The notes beneath the pieces are model-generated. The model was not told the origin of the DNA, did no database searches, and was given only the letters and a program-made list of their open reading frames with translations. The translations under genes were made by a program, and so were the position numbers. From contig JXTC01000075.1 of the NCBI GenBank assembly GCA_002914845.1, forward strand, positions 990,748 through 1,054,747: a stretch of 64,000 nt of DNA. The letters are read 5' to 3'. Below, in pieces: positions 25,391-36,735 of this stretch (the first letter of the stretch is position 1; each line of letters begins with the position of its first letter). The DNA is from Trema orientale (lineage: Eukaryota > Streptophyta > Magnoliopsida > Rosales > Cannabaceae).

Positions 25391-25987
25391 CAGGTTATCC
25401 ATTCGAATTATTCAGTTAAATGGTATTAGTACTTAACATGCATCTTAAGCATATTGGAGTGAAATTTATCATTTATGCATCTCAAAGAGAGTTCACTTGG
25501 GAATGAGGTATTCAGTGCCATCTCTCGTTTTAATACTTCATTATTATAAAAGTTTTAGATCTACTGGTGGAATTAAAAGGATCTGATCTAATTCTACTTG
25601 AAAGATAAGTCCAATTTTTATTCCTGCCACTACACACCCAATATCACATAACCTATTACCCTATTAGCTATATATTATTGAAACTTGGATGCATTATTTA
25701 GAAAATGAGGAAAAAAAAATGTCTTAACCGTTTCACCAGCTCATATATATGTTGTAAGTTCAATGCATTCTAAAGGAGGTCCATTTTCACTCATTATCAT
25801 CATTCACTTTGTGAAAAGATTAAATTGATCTGATTACAATAGTAAGGTAGCTCCATTTGCGAAAAAAAATCATATTCATTTGAATACAATAGTCGCTCTA
25901 TTTGCGAAAAGGATGCACGTTCTTGTTACTTCAAATTCTTCTAAACTCTTAAATCCATCAAGCCTTGGCATTTGGCAAAACAGTTTC
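25391..25987. other. 3' flank of ENDO2
   Basis: Presumed 3' UTR and spacer. A phrase near 25850-25910 (tttgaatacaatagtcgctc) is AT-rich and noncoding. No feature is resolved. Confidence 0.4.
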
Positions 25988-26071
25988 TCATTATCCCATT
26001 TTTCACTACAAAAACAGGGCACTTCGCATTTTGTACACAATAGTCGCTTACACTCCCAAAGAATAATAGCC
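25988..26071 (-). pseudogene. Relic last exon of a third USP gene
   Basis: On the minus strand, after an acceptor-like ctcag, 84 nt match the last exon of the two intact USP genes: GSVSDYCVQNAKCPVFVVK is readable and the word sequence lines up with the 36736-36817 exon. A net two-base length change breaks the frame after the first codons, and exons 1-3 were not found nearby. It is a decayed tandem copy, the third member of a USP cluster between ENDO2 and ALT. It could also be a young exon with errors, but the missing partner exons argue against that. Confidence 0.75.
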
Positions 26072-26736
26072 CTGAGTTAAAAACATAATTGATGCAATTA
26101 AAAAGTTAAAAAGGACCACCAAACAACGAGGCAAGGGAATCCAAACGGCCACCAAAGAGCACAAAATGACAAAATGATAACTATCTCCAATGAAATAGTA
26201 AAGATAAATGCTAATCAAAGTGCTAGGAGAACTTTTTTTTTTTTTTTTTGACACTTTTTTGTCTTATTACTTATGTGAACAAAGTGATAAAGAGCTGTAC
26301 TAGCATTTCCTGCACAAGTTGGTATCTACGTGGGTTTACAGGAATGAATGGTTGAGATCCAATAACTGCATCAAACGTGAGTGTCATAATCCAATGCCTA
26401 ATAAGAATGTGAAATTTCAAATGTTAAAATCATGAATGTGAAATTTCAAATGTTAAAATCATGACAAATTAACTCGGTTCTCAAACAACAAAATCGTAAC
26501 TAATATGAACTCACTTGATCTTAGTAATTTTGTAGTTTTAAATTTTGCATCCTCTGAAAATGATAATTCATAACAAAAATGGAGGAGGAGAAAAGAAAAG
26601 ATACACTAATCTGGATTTTTTTAAACCAAAATGCATTTACCAGTAGGTACATCTAGCAAAAAACCTTTACTAATTACTATTAGTATCACGTTGTGGTTTA
26701 TATTATTGCACGATACGGAATAGCGATAGTTTTATG

Positions 26737-26932
26737 AATAATGATTGGGACACCAATAAGTTGCACCAAAAAGTTACACCAATGACGTGGCATCTAATAA
26801 AATTACTATTTTATCTATGAGTGGGATCACACCATTCAAAATTTAGTGATTGATATGAATGCCAACTCATGTGGTGTAAGTTTTTTGTGTAAATTAGTGG
26901 TGTCCCTAGTGTTACTCTAGTTTTATATGCTC
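26737..26932. mobile_element. Small MITE, family shared with 30355-30541
   Basis: A 190-bp element with ends aataatgattgggacacc and, reverse-complemented, agagtaacactagggacacc. It shares interior words (caccaaa, gatgtggc-like, accattcaaaat) with the copy at 30355-30541. No coding content. Confidence 0.6.
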
Positions 26933-27184
26933 TTATCTCTAGGTTTTGCATAATTGTCAAGATTAAATAAGATACATAATTAATGTTTCATTCAGAGCCA
27001 ATCTTTTTTAGCCATTAACAATTTTCAGTGGACTAAAGATTTTGATGAATTATTGAATATTACATTTACCAAGTCAACTTGTCATGCTGCAATTACATGA
27101 TCCAAAGATAATTCACAATCATTAATTGATCAAGGACTACACTAGTGTAGAATATACGGTATCTCCATTAGCATATATGCAAAC
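26933..27184. other. Spacer between MITE and USP gene 1
   Basis: Likely includes the 3' UTR of the minus-strand USP gene. Nothing else is recognised. Confidence 0.4.
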
Positions 27185-27475
27185 CTATTCTGGCTTCTTG
27201 ACAACGAGAACAGGACATTTGGTATTGATTAAGCAATAGTCAGCTAAAGTACTCCCAAGCAGAACCCTGTATATTAATCAAAACACCAAAAGGTCACTAT
27301 TGATTTCATATATTAAAACAACTTAATACTAATAACTAAGATGGATTTTCCAATTAAATTATAGGTATCTTTATGAGTGATGTTTTTCTTAGGAAAACAA
27401 CCTCATGAGAAGCAAAACAATATTTGAACAATTTGACTTGACATATTGTGAGTTTCTTTTATATATATGGGAACC

Positions 27476-27528
<53 letters not shown>

Positions 27529-29116
27529 AATTGACATATTGTGATGTAGAGAGTCAAGGATAACAGGACAACGAAGTTTCCAAAAAGAGAGATTGGTTTC
27601 GTCGTGTATCAATTCTCAGGAGAATTCCATTAAAGTTCTGCAACTTTTTAACAAGCAAATCCCAGATTACTAAAAACGAATACAACCAAAAGGCTAAATA
27701 CTTCGGAAGCTCAAAGTATGAAACTACGCCGTTTAGCAGAGGCTTTCACAAAACATAAAGATAAAATGGACACGTCAACAACGGCACTTGTCCTTAGGGA
27801 AGTAACATAAAACGACATCACATAGCTACGACAGAAAAGAGTGAGCATTGATCCCCTGCCTCATATTGTGAGGGGCAAAAGAGAGCTAGTACCATTATAA
27901 CACAAGCTTATTCTAACACTATGAAAGCTTGTTTGATAATACTTTTGTTTTCTGTTTATATTATAAAAAAGAATAGAAGATATCATCTTTAACAATATTT
28001 TGAGAAAATCTTCACTTTTCATTTCGAATATTGATTAAATTTAACTAAATGATAATAATATAATAATAATAAATGATACTAAACAAGCGTTAATTATCCG
28101 TTTAATTTAAACTAACCTCTTGATGATTCCACTAGACTTGTCAGTGTCACCAACAACAAGTAGATTAACGTTATGCACTTGAACTGCATTACAGATAGCC
28201 TCTTTTGGATCTCCTGCCTCTGTAAATGTCTTCGCATTCACCTGTGAAGACCAAAGTAACAAGCTGTAATCACTCTGTAAGCCTCTTCTTTAATTTCTTT
28301 CTTAACTTTTTGATAAATTATATATAGAAACTGTGAAAACATATCTAGTTGAGTTCCAAGTTCAACTGGTAGATGCCCATAAAGGTTTGATAGAACCATA
28401 TTTTATCAAGGAAAATAAATAGATCTACAACCAAAAAGAACTGAGAACTAACTAAAAGGAAGTTTAAGAATTTCAAAAAATAAGAGACTGCATTATTTAT
28501 ACCCCATAACTAGCACAGATACACTTAGCTTTCTCCAAAAGTCCTAGTGAAACCTTCCTGGTCCGTTGTTGATTCTGCTTAATCAAATCCCCAGCTGTTG
28601 AAAGAATAATATTAATACTAGTTTAGATAATATTAAGGATTTATATCTTTATTTTCTAAAAAGTACTAATACACCAAATTTTGGAGATTTACTCTGACTC
28701 TGCTTGACACCTTTTTTTTTTTCTTTTGCAAATAATTAATATACGCGAAGCAAGAAATCAGATGAAGATAAGTTATCTGTTATGAAAAACTTTGGGGGAA
28801 GAAGAGAAAGTTTAAGCAATATTGGTGTAGATGGTATCCATAATCAAAACCAAATTGTAAAAAAAAAATGGTAAGAGTTTGAATGAGGCTAACTGGGTAA
28901 TAGAGGGAAGTAGAAACGAGCAAAACCGAGTGAAGCTGGAAGTGGATAGCTAAAGTTGGTAAGAGGTTGAGTTGCAAAAATGACGAGAGAAGTGTCCTTG
29001 ATTGACTCTTTGAGATTGTCAAGCACCCAAATCAGTGCGTTGTAGCTGAAATCAGACTCATCTATGGCCACCATCACCTTCTTGCTCGATCCTTTTCTTT
29101 CCTTCTCCATTTTCAA
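27185..29116 (-). CDS. Universal stress protein A-like protein, copy 1 (four exons)
   Basis: Soluble USP-fold (adenine nucleotide alpha-hydrolase-like) protein of unknown precise role. Exons in transcript order: 29116-28894, 28594-28503, 28241-28117, 27266-27185, giving 173 aa; the exon 1 donor is a weak GTTAGC, the others are ordinary. The start at 29116 is an ATG; a second ATG two codons on (29110) is equally usable. Conserved pieces: KKVMVAIDESDFSYNALIWV with Asp19 at the strand-1 position, AGDPKEAICNAV (114-125) and LADYCLINTKCPVLVVKK at the C-terminus. The nucleotide loop, normally G-2x-G-9x-G-S/T, reads GDTDKSSGIIKRVLLGST (136-153): Asp replaces the second Gly and the spacer is two residues longer, so canonical ATP binding is doubtful. 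Intron 3 (850 bp) contains an AT microsatellite. Confidence 0.9.
27480..27524. repeat. AT microsatellite in USP gene 1 intron 3
   Basis: About 21 AT dinucleotides in the intron between exons 3 and 4. The following 27525-27910 is GC-richer than its surroundings and may be inserted DNA, but I recognise no family. Confidence 0.9.
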
Positions 29117-29916
29117 TCCAAAAATTCAAAATTAGAAGAGAGAGAGAGAGGAAAATAGGCCCCGAGTCCTTAGCCCTTGCCGGACTAAGAATCTTGTAGC
29201 TTTGTATTTTGGTACATGTAGGTAATGGCATGAAACTTCACCAACTAATTGTGCAAAAGAGAATGATGGGCATGAATAGGAACACCATACACCAATTTGA
29301 GGTACTAAGCACTACAAATTGTGAGACATGATTACGAAAGAATAATAATAAGTTCCTCCACTAAACACAGTTTTGTTCACTGAAACTTCCTTTTTGTCGT
29401 GTATATATTTTTGTGTGTACGTATATATACGTGAAATGTTTGTGGTGGTTAATAACTTTGCAGAAAATAGTATAAAATTGCGTGAAAATGTCCGAGTGAT
29501 TAGGTTAGATGCACCAACTAGGTCGTTGGGCTAGGTTAGGTATCATTAATTGTTGTATGAATTAAGGGTCCATTTTGTTAAAGTTACCCTCGATTTCTTT
29601 CCTAATCTTGAAAATAAAACGACACTTTTCAGAGTATTGGACTGTAAATTAATCGACTTTCAAAAGCAACGTTTTACCTGATTTTCAAGACTGTTGTCTA
29701 AGTGCGACACAGAAGTTTGCGCTTTTTACTAACATACTACGATAAGTTTGGGCTGAAGAATTCTTGTAAAACTGAATGTATGGGCTCCATAATCAAATAA
29801 CAAACAGGAAGTACTCACTGGGGTATTAAACTCTATTTCCTATCATTAGATTCAGATATCAACAGCTTAAATGTCGTGTTCATATAGAAATTGTAGTGTC
29901 TCGCATTGAGATAATA
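29117..29916. other. Upstream region of USP gene 1
   Basis: 5' leader with a GA run (29134-29150 on the plus strand) followed by spacer. Promoter signals were not resolved with confidence. Confidence 0.4.
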
Positions 29917-29925
29917 ATAATTAAC

Positions 29926-30316
29926 GGCAGCGACGGAGCCAGAGCCAGAAACTTTTTTAGGGAGAGCATACAATTTTTTCTAGCAAATTTTGAAACACAT
30001 TAATTAACATAAACTAATATAAATTTAAATAAAGTATTTAAAGTGAGTCCAAAAAAAAATTATCTAAAATGAAGACAAATTTCTGAATTTTAAAATAATA
30101 TAAATAAAGTTCAAATTTTTTTAAAAAAATAGTGGGTCATGTTAGGGGTATTATTGAACTTTTTTTATAAAAGGGGCAAAAACTATAATTATAAAAATTT
30201 AAGGGGGACAAATAAAAGATAAAATTGAAATTTTCATATAAATTTAGGATAAAAAAACATAATTTTAAAAAAAAAACAAGGGAGCCACTGCCCTTGAGCC
30301 TTAACTGGCTCCGTCT
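29926..30316. mobile_element. MULE-type MITE with 9-bp target duplication
   Basis: A 391-bp element whose ends share gacggagccag in inverted order. It is flanked by a perfect 9-bp direct repeat ataattaac (29917-29925 and 30317-30325), the duplication size typical of Mutator-like elements. The right part contains a polypurine/polypyrimidine stretch and gccactgcccttgag. No transposase. Confidence 0.8.
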
Positions 30317-30354
30317 ATAATTAACAGAACATAAGAAATTGAAATATTTCGTTA

Positions 30355-30541
30355 AAGAGTAATGATAGGGATACCAAAATCTTGTACCAAACACTCACAC
30401 CAAATGATGTGGCCTGCATTTCAACCACTTTTTATTTTAGAATAGAACCACACCATTGAAAATTATAAGGCTAAAAGTGATGTCACATCACTAGTGTAAT
30501 TTTTTGGTGTATAATTTTAGTGTCCCTATTATTACTCTTCG
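30355..30541. mobile_element. Small MITE, second copy of the 26737-26932 family
   Basis: The ends aagagtaatgatagggatac and, reverse-complemented, aagagtaataatagggacac form strong terminal inverted repeats. The interior matches the first copy at gatgtggc, accattgaaaatt and gtgtaattttttggtgt. Confidence 0.7.
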
Positions 30542-30793
30542 TTGAAATTGTCAAAATCAAAATACTATAATTGAGTACTCGCGACTTATGAATTTCGATT
30601 TCAAATTTGCAATCAATAACTCGAAGATTTTTTAGTTTTTATTTTTCAGAAAATACGAGACAATCAACATATTGACATAGGAATACTAAAAAGATTCTTC
30701 CATTTCTGGTCCAAGGAAATTTGCATCCACTCAAAATTTCTAGGACCAAGCAAAATATGAGATAATTTAAATCGGTTATTTACTACATGCGTT

Positions 30794-31154
30794 TGATACG
30801 CCTTCATTGCGATTCACTTATGCAAGGAGGTCTAAACAAAATTAGTAATTGTGACTGGGGATTGTGAGCTGGCAGAGTTGACAGAATCTGTTTGAGTTAG
30901 TTATGCTGAGGTCAGAGTGGTTTACGTGGAGGGAATTCTAGAGTCATTGGAGAATTTGTTAGGATAAGACCTTATGTAAGGGAAAGGAGGGGAGATGAGG
31001 GGATTATGACTTTTGTATGAAAGAAAAAGAGCTCTGCTCTTAAGGAGAGAACCAGGCTCTCGAAATCCTGGCTATGTCCATCTTTATTCAATAAAACCAC
31101 TTTAAATCCTTATAATTCTAGTTTCCACCTATCTGTTACTAGTAGAACCTATCA
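30794..31154 (+). repeat. 5' LTR of the gypsy fossil
   Basis: Begins TGATACGCC and ends acctatca. It contains the polyadenylation-type word caataaaa near 31090. It aligns with the 3' LTR end to end, with a short indel near the start and another of about 9 bp. Confidence 0.85.
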
Positions 31155-34100
31155 TTCTGGTAACAGAGCCATCCCTCTAATCATGGCGGCGAACACCTGA
31201 AGTAAGGCGGAGCTATGCCTAGATCAGGTTGAGCAACAATTGCAAGAGGAGCGCAGCAATCGGCAACAAGAATTCTCAACTCTCTAAAAGGAAGTTCAAA
31301 AGATTTCCACCATCGAGAAGCACTTGGAGTTACTGATAGCCCGTTTTGACCAGTGTTTCCCTCTGCCCCAGACTCAAGTACTACTCTACTGTCCCACCCT
31401 AGAGTCGGGTACTACTTTGCTGACGGGAAATTCAGCATCTCTAGGATCTGCTGCTGGATCTACTACTAGACATTCCTGTCTTACCATGGACAATCGAGCT
31501 CGGAAGCTCCACTTTCCTTGCTTTGAAGGCGAGGATCTGGATGGGTGGCTCTTGCGAGTCAACCGCTACTTTGATATTAACCACCTGAGTGAAGCTGACC
31601 GTCTGGCCACGGTCGCTATTTGCTTGGAAGGCCCAGCGCTGGCTTAGTACTAATGGGAACACCGTCATCGGCTGTTCCGAAATTGGATCGAATTTCAGAG
31701 CATGCTCTTAGAATGTTTTCGCGCCACCACGGCCTCGTCGGCTTGCCAGCAGCTACTTTCGCTCTGGCAAGAATCAACTGTTCAGGATTACATCCATCAC
31801 TTTGTTATACTCGCGGCGGCACCCATAAACATGACAAAGGAAGTCCTCGAGAGTGCCTTCTTGAATGGCTTGAAGATCGAAATATTAGCAGAGGTCTTGG
31901 TAATGAAACCTAAGGGGCTAAACAATATGATGAAGGCAGCCCAGTTAGCTGAGAAGAAGCTTGGGCTTCTCAAATCGGGCCGAGGCCCAATTTTACCATT
32001 AGTGACCAACAAGGCAATGACATTTTCCACCACCGCTCCTTTAGTCTCTCCCCGACACACTACGATCACAAATTCTCCCTCCTCTTCGTCATCTCCGCTG
32101 CAACACAACGCCACCACCAAAGCCGACCCCTCCCTTCTGCCGCCTTACTGAATCGGAAATTCAGTCACGCCGAGAGAAAGGCCTCTGCTACCACTGTGAC
32201 GAAAAATATACGGTGGGCTACCGTTGCAAGCAAACGTAACTTTAAGTCCTCATGGTCCATGATGAGGACGCCACCGTCGATCCCTCTAATGAGTTTGACT
32301 TAAAAGTTCTCGAAGAGGGCTTCGAGTTAACGGTCACGGCTGAATTATCCATCAATTCCGTGGTGGGTTTGACCGAACCTCACACGATGCGTCGGCGAGG
32401 GAAACATCAAAACCAAGAGGTAATTGTGTTAATCGACTGTGGTGCAACTCACAATTTTATTTCCTTTGATTTGGTTCATAAACTTCACTTACCCATCTTT
32501 CCTATTGCCGGGTATGGAGTGTCTATGGGCAATGGCCTTACTGTGTAGGGTGATAGCATCTGCAAGGGAGTGGGACTTTCCCTCCAAAATCTGGACATAG
32601 TAGAGGATTTTTTGCCTCTTGAGTTAGGGGGAACAGATGTAGTCCTTGGAATACAATTGCTAGAATCTTTAGGCACGATGCAAGTCATTTGGCACACCTT
32701 ACTGATGAAATTTCAAATTGGTGGAGTTATGGTGACTCTACAAGGGGATCCCAGTTTGGGCAAATCATTAGTCTCACTCAAGGCCATGATTCGAATAGTT
32801 CAACATGAAGGGGAAGCCTTGCTTTTGGAGTATAATCATGTGGCCGCTCCTACCTCACTCGCACACCACCCTATTCCAGATTCCATTGCTTCTTTATTGC
32901 ACCAATTTCATGCCTTATTTGAGCAGCCAACGGGCCTTCCCCCCCTCCCCCACATGCAGCCGCGATCACACTATTGTTCTTCGCGAAGAAGTGGCTCTAA
33001 TAAATGTTCATCTGTACCATTACTCGTAGCTGCAAAAGAATGAAATTGAATGCTTGGTCGGCGAAATGTTGGCTGTCGGACTAATTCAATCTAGCTCGAG
33101 CCCATTCTCTAGCCCCGTGTTGTTGGTAAAAAAAAGAAAGATTGTAATTGGTGATTCTGTGTAGATTATCGTGCTTTGAATCGGGAGACCATCCCAGACA
33201 AGTTTCCTATATTGGTGATCGAGGAACTACTTGATGAATTGTATGGGACCTGTTGGTTTTCTAAGCTGGACTTACGCTCTGGCTACCATCAGATTTGCGT
33301 CGCTCCCGCACTCACGATAGCCACTATGAGTTTTTGGTGATGCCTTTCGGCCTTACCAATGCCCTGGCAACTTTTCAAGCATTGATGAATGAAATCTTCA
33401 AGCCATTTCTCCAGAAGTTTGTCTTTGTATTTTTTGATGATATCTTGGTATAGCCGAACCTTAGACGAACATAAGGGCCATTTAGAATGTGTCTTGCAGC
33501 TGCTCCTCAAATATTCGTTGTTCGTCAACAGGAAGAAATGTTTATTTGCTCAAGCGTCAATGGAGTATCTCGGGCATGTGGTATCTGGTGATGGCGTGGC
33601 TACTAACCCGTCCAAGGTCTCGGCCATACAAGCTTGGCCAGTGCCTACGACCATTCGGGAACTCTGGGGATTTCTTGGACTTACAGGATATTACCATAAA
33701 TTTGTTTCTGGTTACGGGGGAATTGCTCGACCTCTAACAAAACAGTTAAAGAAAGATTGATTTGGCTGGTCACCGGACGCTCAAGAAGCATTTGAAAAGC
33801 TCAAAGCTGCCATGATTGTGCTACCGATACTTGCCTTGCCCGATTTTTCTCAACCATTTGTGGTGGAAACTGGTGCTTCGGGCCATGGATTGGGATCTGT
33901 TCTGATGCAAAACCAGTGCCCTATCGCGTACTTCAGCCAGCAACTCTCTCACATTCAGTGCCTCAAGTCGGTCTACCACCGAGAGCTTATGGCGAATGTG
34001 TTAGCCATCCAAAAGTGGCGCCTTTATCTCTTAGGAAGGAAATTTGTGGTTCGTACTGACCAAAGGATTCTCTAATACCTCTTGGAGCAGCGGTTAGTGT

Positions 34101-35768
34101 CCCTGGACCATTAGAAGTGGCTCACGAAATTGATGGGGTATACTTTTGACATTCAATACAAATCCAGAACGGAAAACTGTGCCGCTGATGCCCTCTCTCG
34201 GGTTTCTCCTAACTCTGCCTTGGCCCTATTATCTACTTCTCGGTGGCTCAACATGAATGCTATTGATGAACAAGTGTTGACTGATCCGTACCTCGCCAAA
34301 ATATGTGAACAGCTTGCAACTAATCCTTCAAGCCATGTCGGGTTCACCCTTGTCGATGGCGATTACTCTTTAAAAGGCGTCGTGTGTTAGCTCATAACTC
34401 GCCCTTCATTCCACTTTTGTTGCAAGAATACCGTAGCGGGGTGATTGGAGGCCACTCCGGGGTGCTTAAGACTTACCAACAGGTTGCGATAGATTGATTT
34501 TGGGTGGGAATGAAACAGTCCATCCAACAGTTTGTGGCTCATTGCTCCAGATGCTAGCACCATAAGTCATTTACTCTCTCTCCTGCTGGACTTTTACAAC
34601 TACTGCCCATTCCGAATAAGATTTGGGACGATATTTCGATGGATTTTATTGAAGGGTTACCGCGTTCAAACAGCTATGACACCATCTTCGTCGTAGTCGA
34701 TAGGCTGTCCAAATATGCCCATTTCATCGCTTTACGCCATCCCTTTTCGACACAAGTAGTACACTATCTTCATCGTAGTCAATAGGATATCCAAATATGC
34801 CCATTTCATCACTTTAGGCCATCCCTTTTCGGCACAAGTAGTTGCAATAGCCTTCATCAAAGAGGTAGTCCGACTTCATGGCTTTCCCCGCACTATCATC
34901 TCAGATCATGACAAAATCTTTCTGAGTACCTTTTGGAAAGAGCTATTCCGCCTACAAGGCACGGTGCTTCGCACCCACAAACGGACGGCCAAACCGAAGT
35001 GGTGAATCATTGTTTGGAGACATATCTTTGTTGCTTTGCTAGCCTTCGGCCTAAGCAGTGGTTGCAATGGCTACGTTGGAGCGAGTATTGGTATAATATT
35101 AGTTTTCACACATCTACCTGCACTACTCCTTTTAAAGTTGTCTATGGTCGCGATCCCCCATCACTAGTTCGATACGAGGATGGTAGCACCTCCAATGCAG
35201 ACTTGGAGCATCAGCTGGTGGATCGTAATACAATATTAGAGGAACCTAAGCTTCAATTACAGCAAGCGCAGCAACGAATGGCCAAGTCCGTTGACAAGCA
35301 TCGTCGGGAGCTGCACTTTCAAGTGGGGGATTACATACTCCTTAAACTTTGACCCTACCGTCATGCTTCATTAGCTAAACGAAGAAATGAAAAACTGGCT
35401 CCACGTTATTTTGGTCCATTCAAAGTCTTGGAAAAGGTTGGCCAGGTTGCTTACTGTTTGGAACTGCCTCCAGACAGTGTCATCCATCCGGTATTTCACG
35501 TGTCCCTTCTCCGTCTAGCTACTAGACACTCTGCAGTGATCTCCCCTTTACCCACAACTCTCACTGATGACTGGGTGTTGCTAGTGGAACCTGCTCAACT
35601 GTTGGGGGTGTGTTTCCCTACTACTAGTTCAATTTCCCGACCCCAGGTTCTCATTCAGTGGAAAGGACTGCTGGCTTTTAAGGCTACTTAGGAGGATTTT
35701 GAGTCCATTCAACAGCATTTTCCTTCTTTTCACCTTGAGGACAAGGTGAAAACTTGGGCAGGGAGAAT

Positions 35769-36124
35769 TGATAAGCCTCCATTGCGATTCACTTATGCAA
35801 GGAGAAGGTCTAAACAAAATTAGTAATTGTGGCTGGGGATTGTGAGCTGGCAGAATCTGTTTGAGTTAGTTATACTGAGGTCAGAGTGGTTTACGTGGAG
35901 GGAATTCTAGAGTCATTGGAGAATTTGTTAGGATAGAATCTTATGTAAGGGAAGGGAGGGGAGATGAGGGGATTATGACTTTTGTATAAAAGAAAAAGAG
36001 CTCTGCTCTTAGGGAGAGAATCAGGCTCTCGAAATCCTGGCTATGTCCATCTTTATTCAATAAAACTACTTTAAATTCTCATAATTCTAGTATTCCACCC
36101 ATCTGCTACTAGTAGAACCTATCA
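35769..36124 (+). repeat. 3' LTR of the gypsy fossil
   Basis: Begins TGATAAGCC after the polypurine tract and ends acctatca. Same length class as the 5' copy. Confidence 0.85.
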
Positions 36125-36735
36125 GTATTTTGCCAAAAGCAGGAGTTCACTGAGTTTCTCATACAAAAGCAAGATGACTTCTATTCAATGTAGAGAAAAC
36201 AGGATTTAGACCAAAAAAAATAAGAGGCGACAAAAAAAAAAGAAAATGAAAAGGGTCAAAGATGTATTATGGAAAACCTAGTATATGTCATTGTAGACAA
36301 GAAAGATGACAGAGACAGGGTACTATGCCAGACAACAGCGCACGCACAATAGGTAAAATACAAGGTATATATGATGACCTGATACCATAAATCAAGATGA
36401 TGATGCAAATATGTGCCACTTTTAAAGTACCGAAATAAATAATTTATAGTTGAAATATGAGAAGAATAGGAAATAGAACTACAGAAGTGAACAACTCAGG
36501 TATCCAAATTGGAAAATGATAAAATGTAGAAGCAAAATTAACCACAACATAACACATTTTTACAGAGACTAGTATTTTTATTCAAATTTACAGCATATAA
36601 ACTAATACTATAATTTGTTTTATCAGAAGAATACTCGATCTTGCTTATTAAGTTGGTACAATAATACTTAAATCTCACATATCTTTTCCAAACTGGTATA
36701 GGGAATCCAGCTGTACACAGAGGATGAAAGCAAAC
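36125..36735. other. Spacer downstream of USP gene 2
   Basis: Presumed 3' UTR of the minus-strand USP gene next to 36735, then AT-rich DNA up to the gypsy LTR. No other feature. Confidence 0.4.

Larger units (their letters stand above)
30794..36124 (+). mobile_element. Ty3/gypsy chromovirus-type retrotransposon fossil, nearly full length
   Basis: A 5.3-kb fossil with both LTRs (30794-31154 and 35769-36124), a primer-binding site tggtaacagagcc just inside the left LTR, and a polypurine tract before the right LTR. Between them, in order, are remains of gag (about 31320-32240), protease (about 32270-32750), reverse transcriptase (about 33070-33760), RNase H (about 33770-34200), integrase (about 34430-35350) and a C-terminal HPVFHVSLL segment with a chromodomain-like tail (about 35460-35740). 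Small size, short LTRs and the chromodomain suggest the Reina-like clade. The reading frame is broken at many points (roughly ten). LTRs differ by about 5 % by hand count, suggesting an age of the order of two million years. The 5-bp flanks (gcgtt, gtatt) are similar, not identical. Confidence 0.85.
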
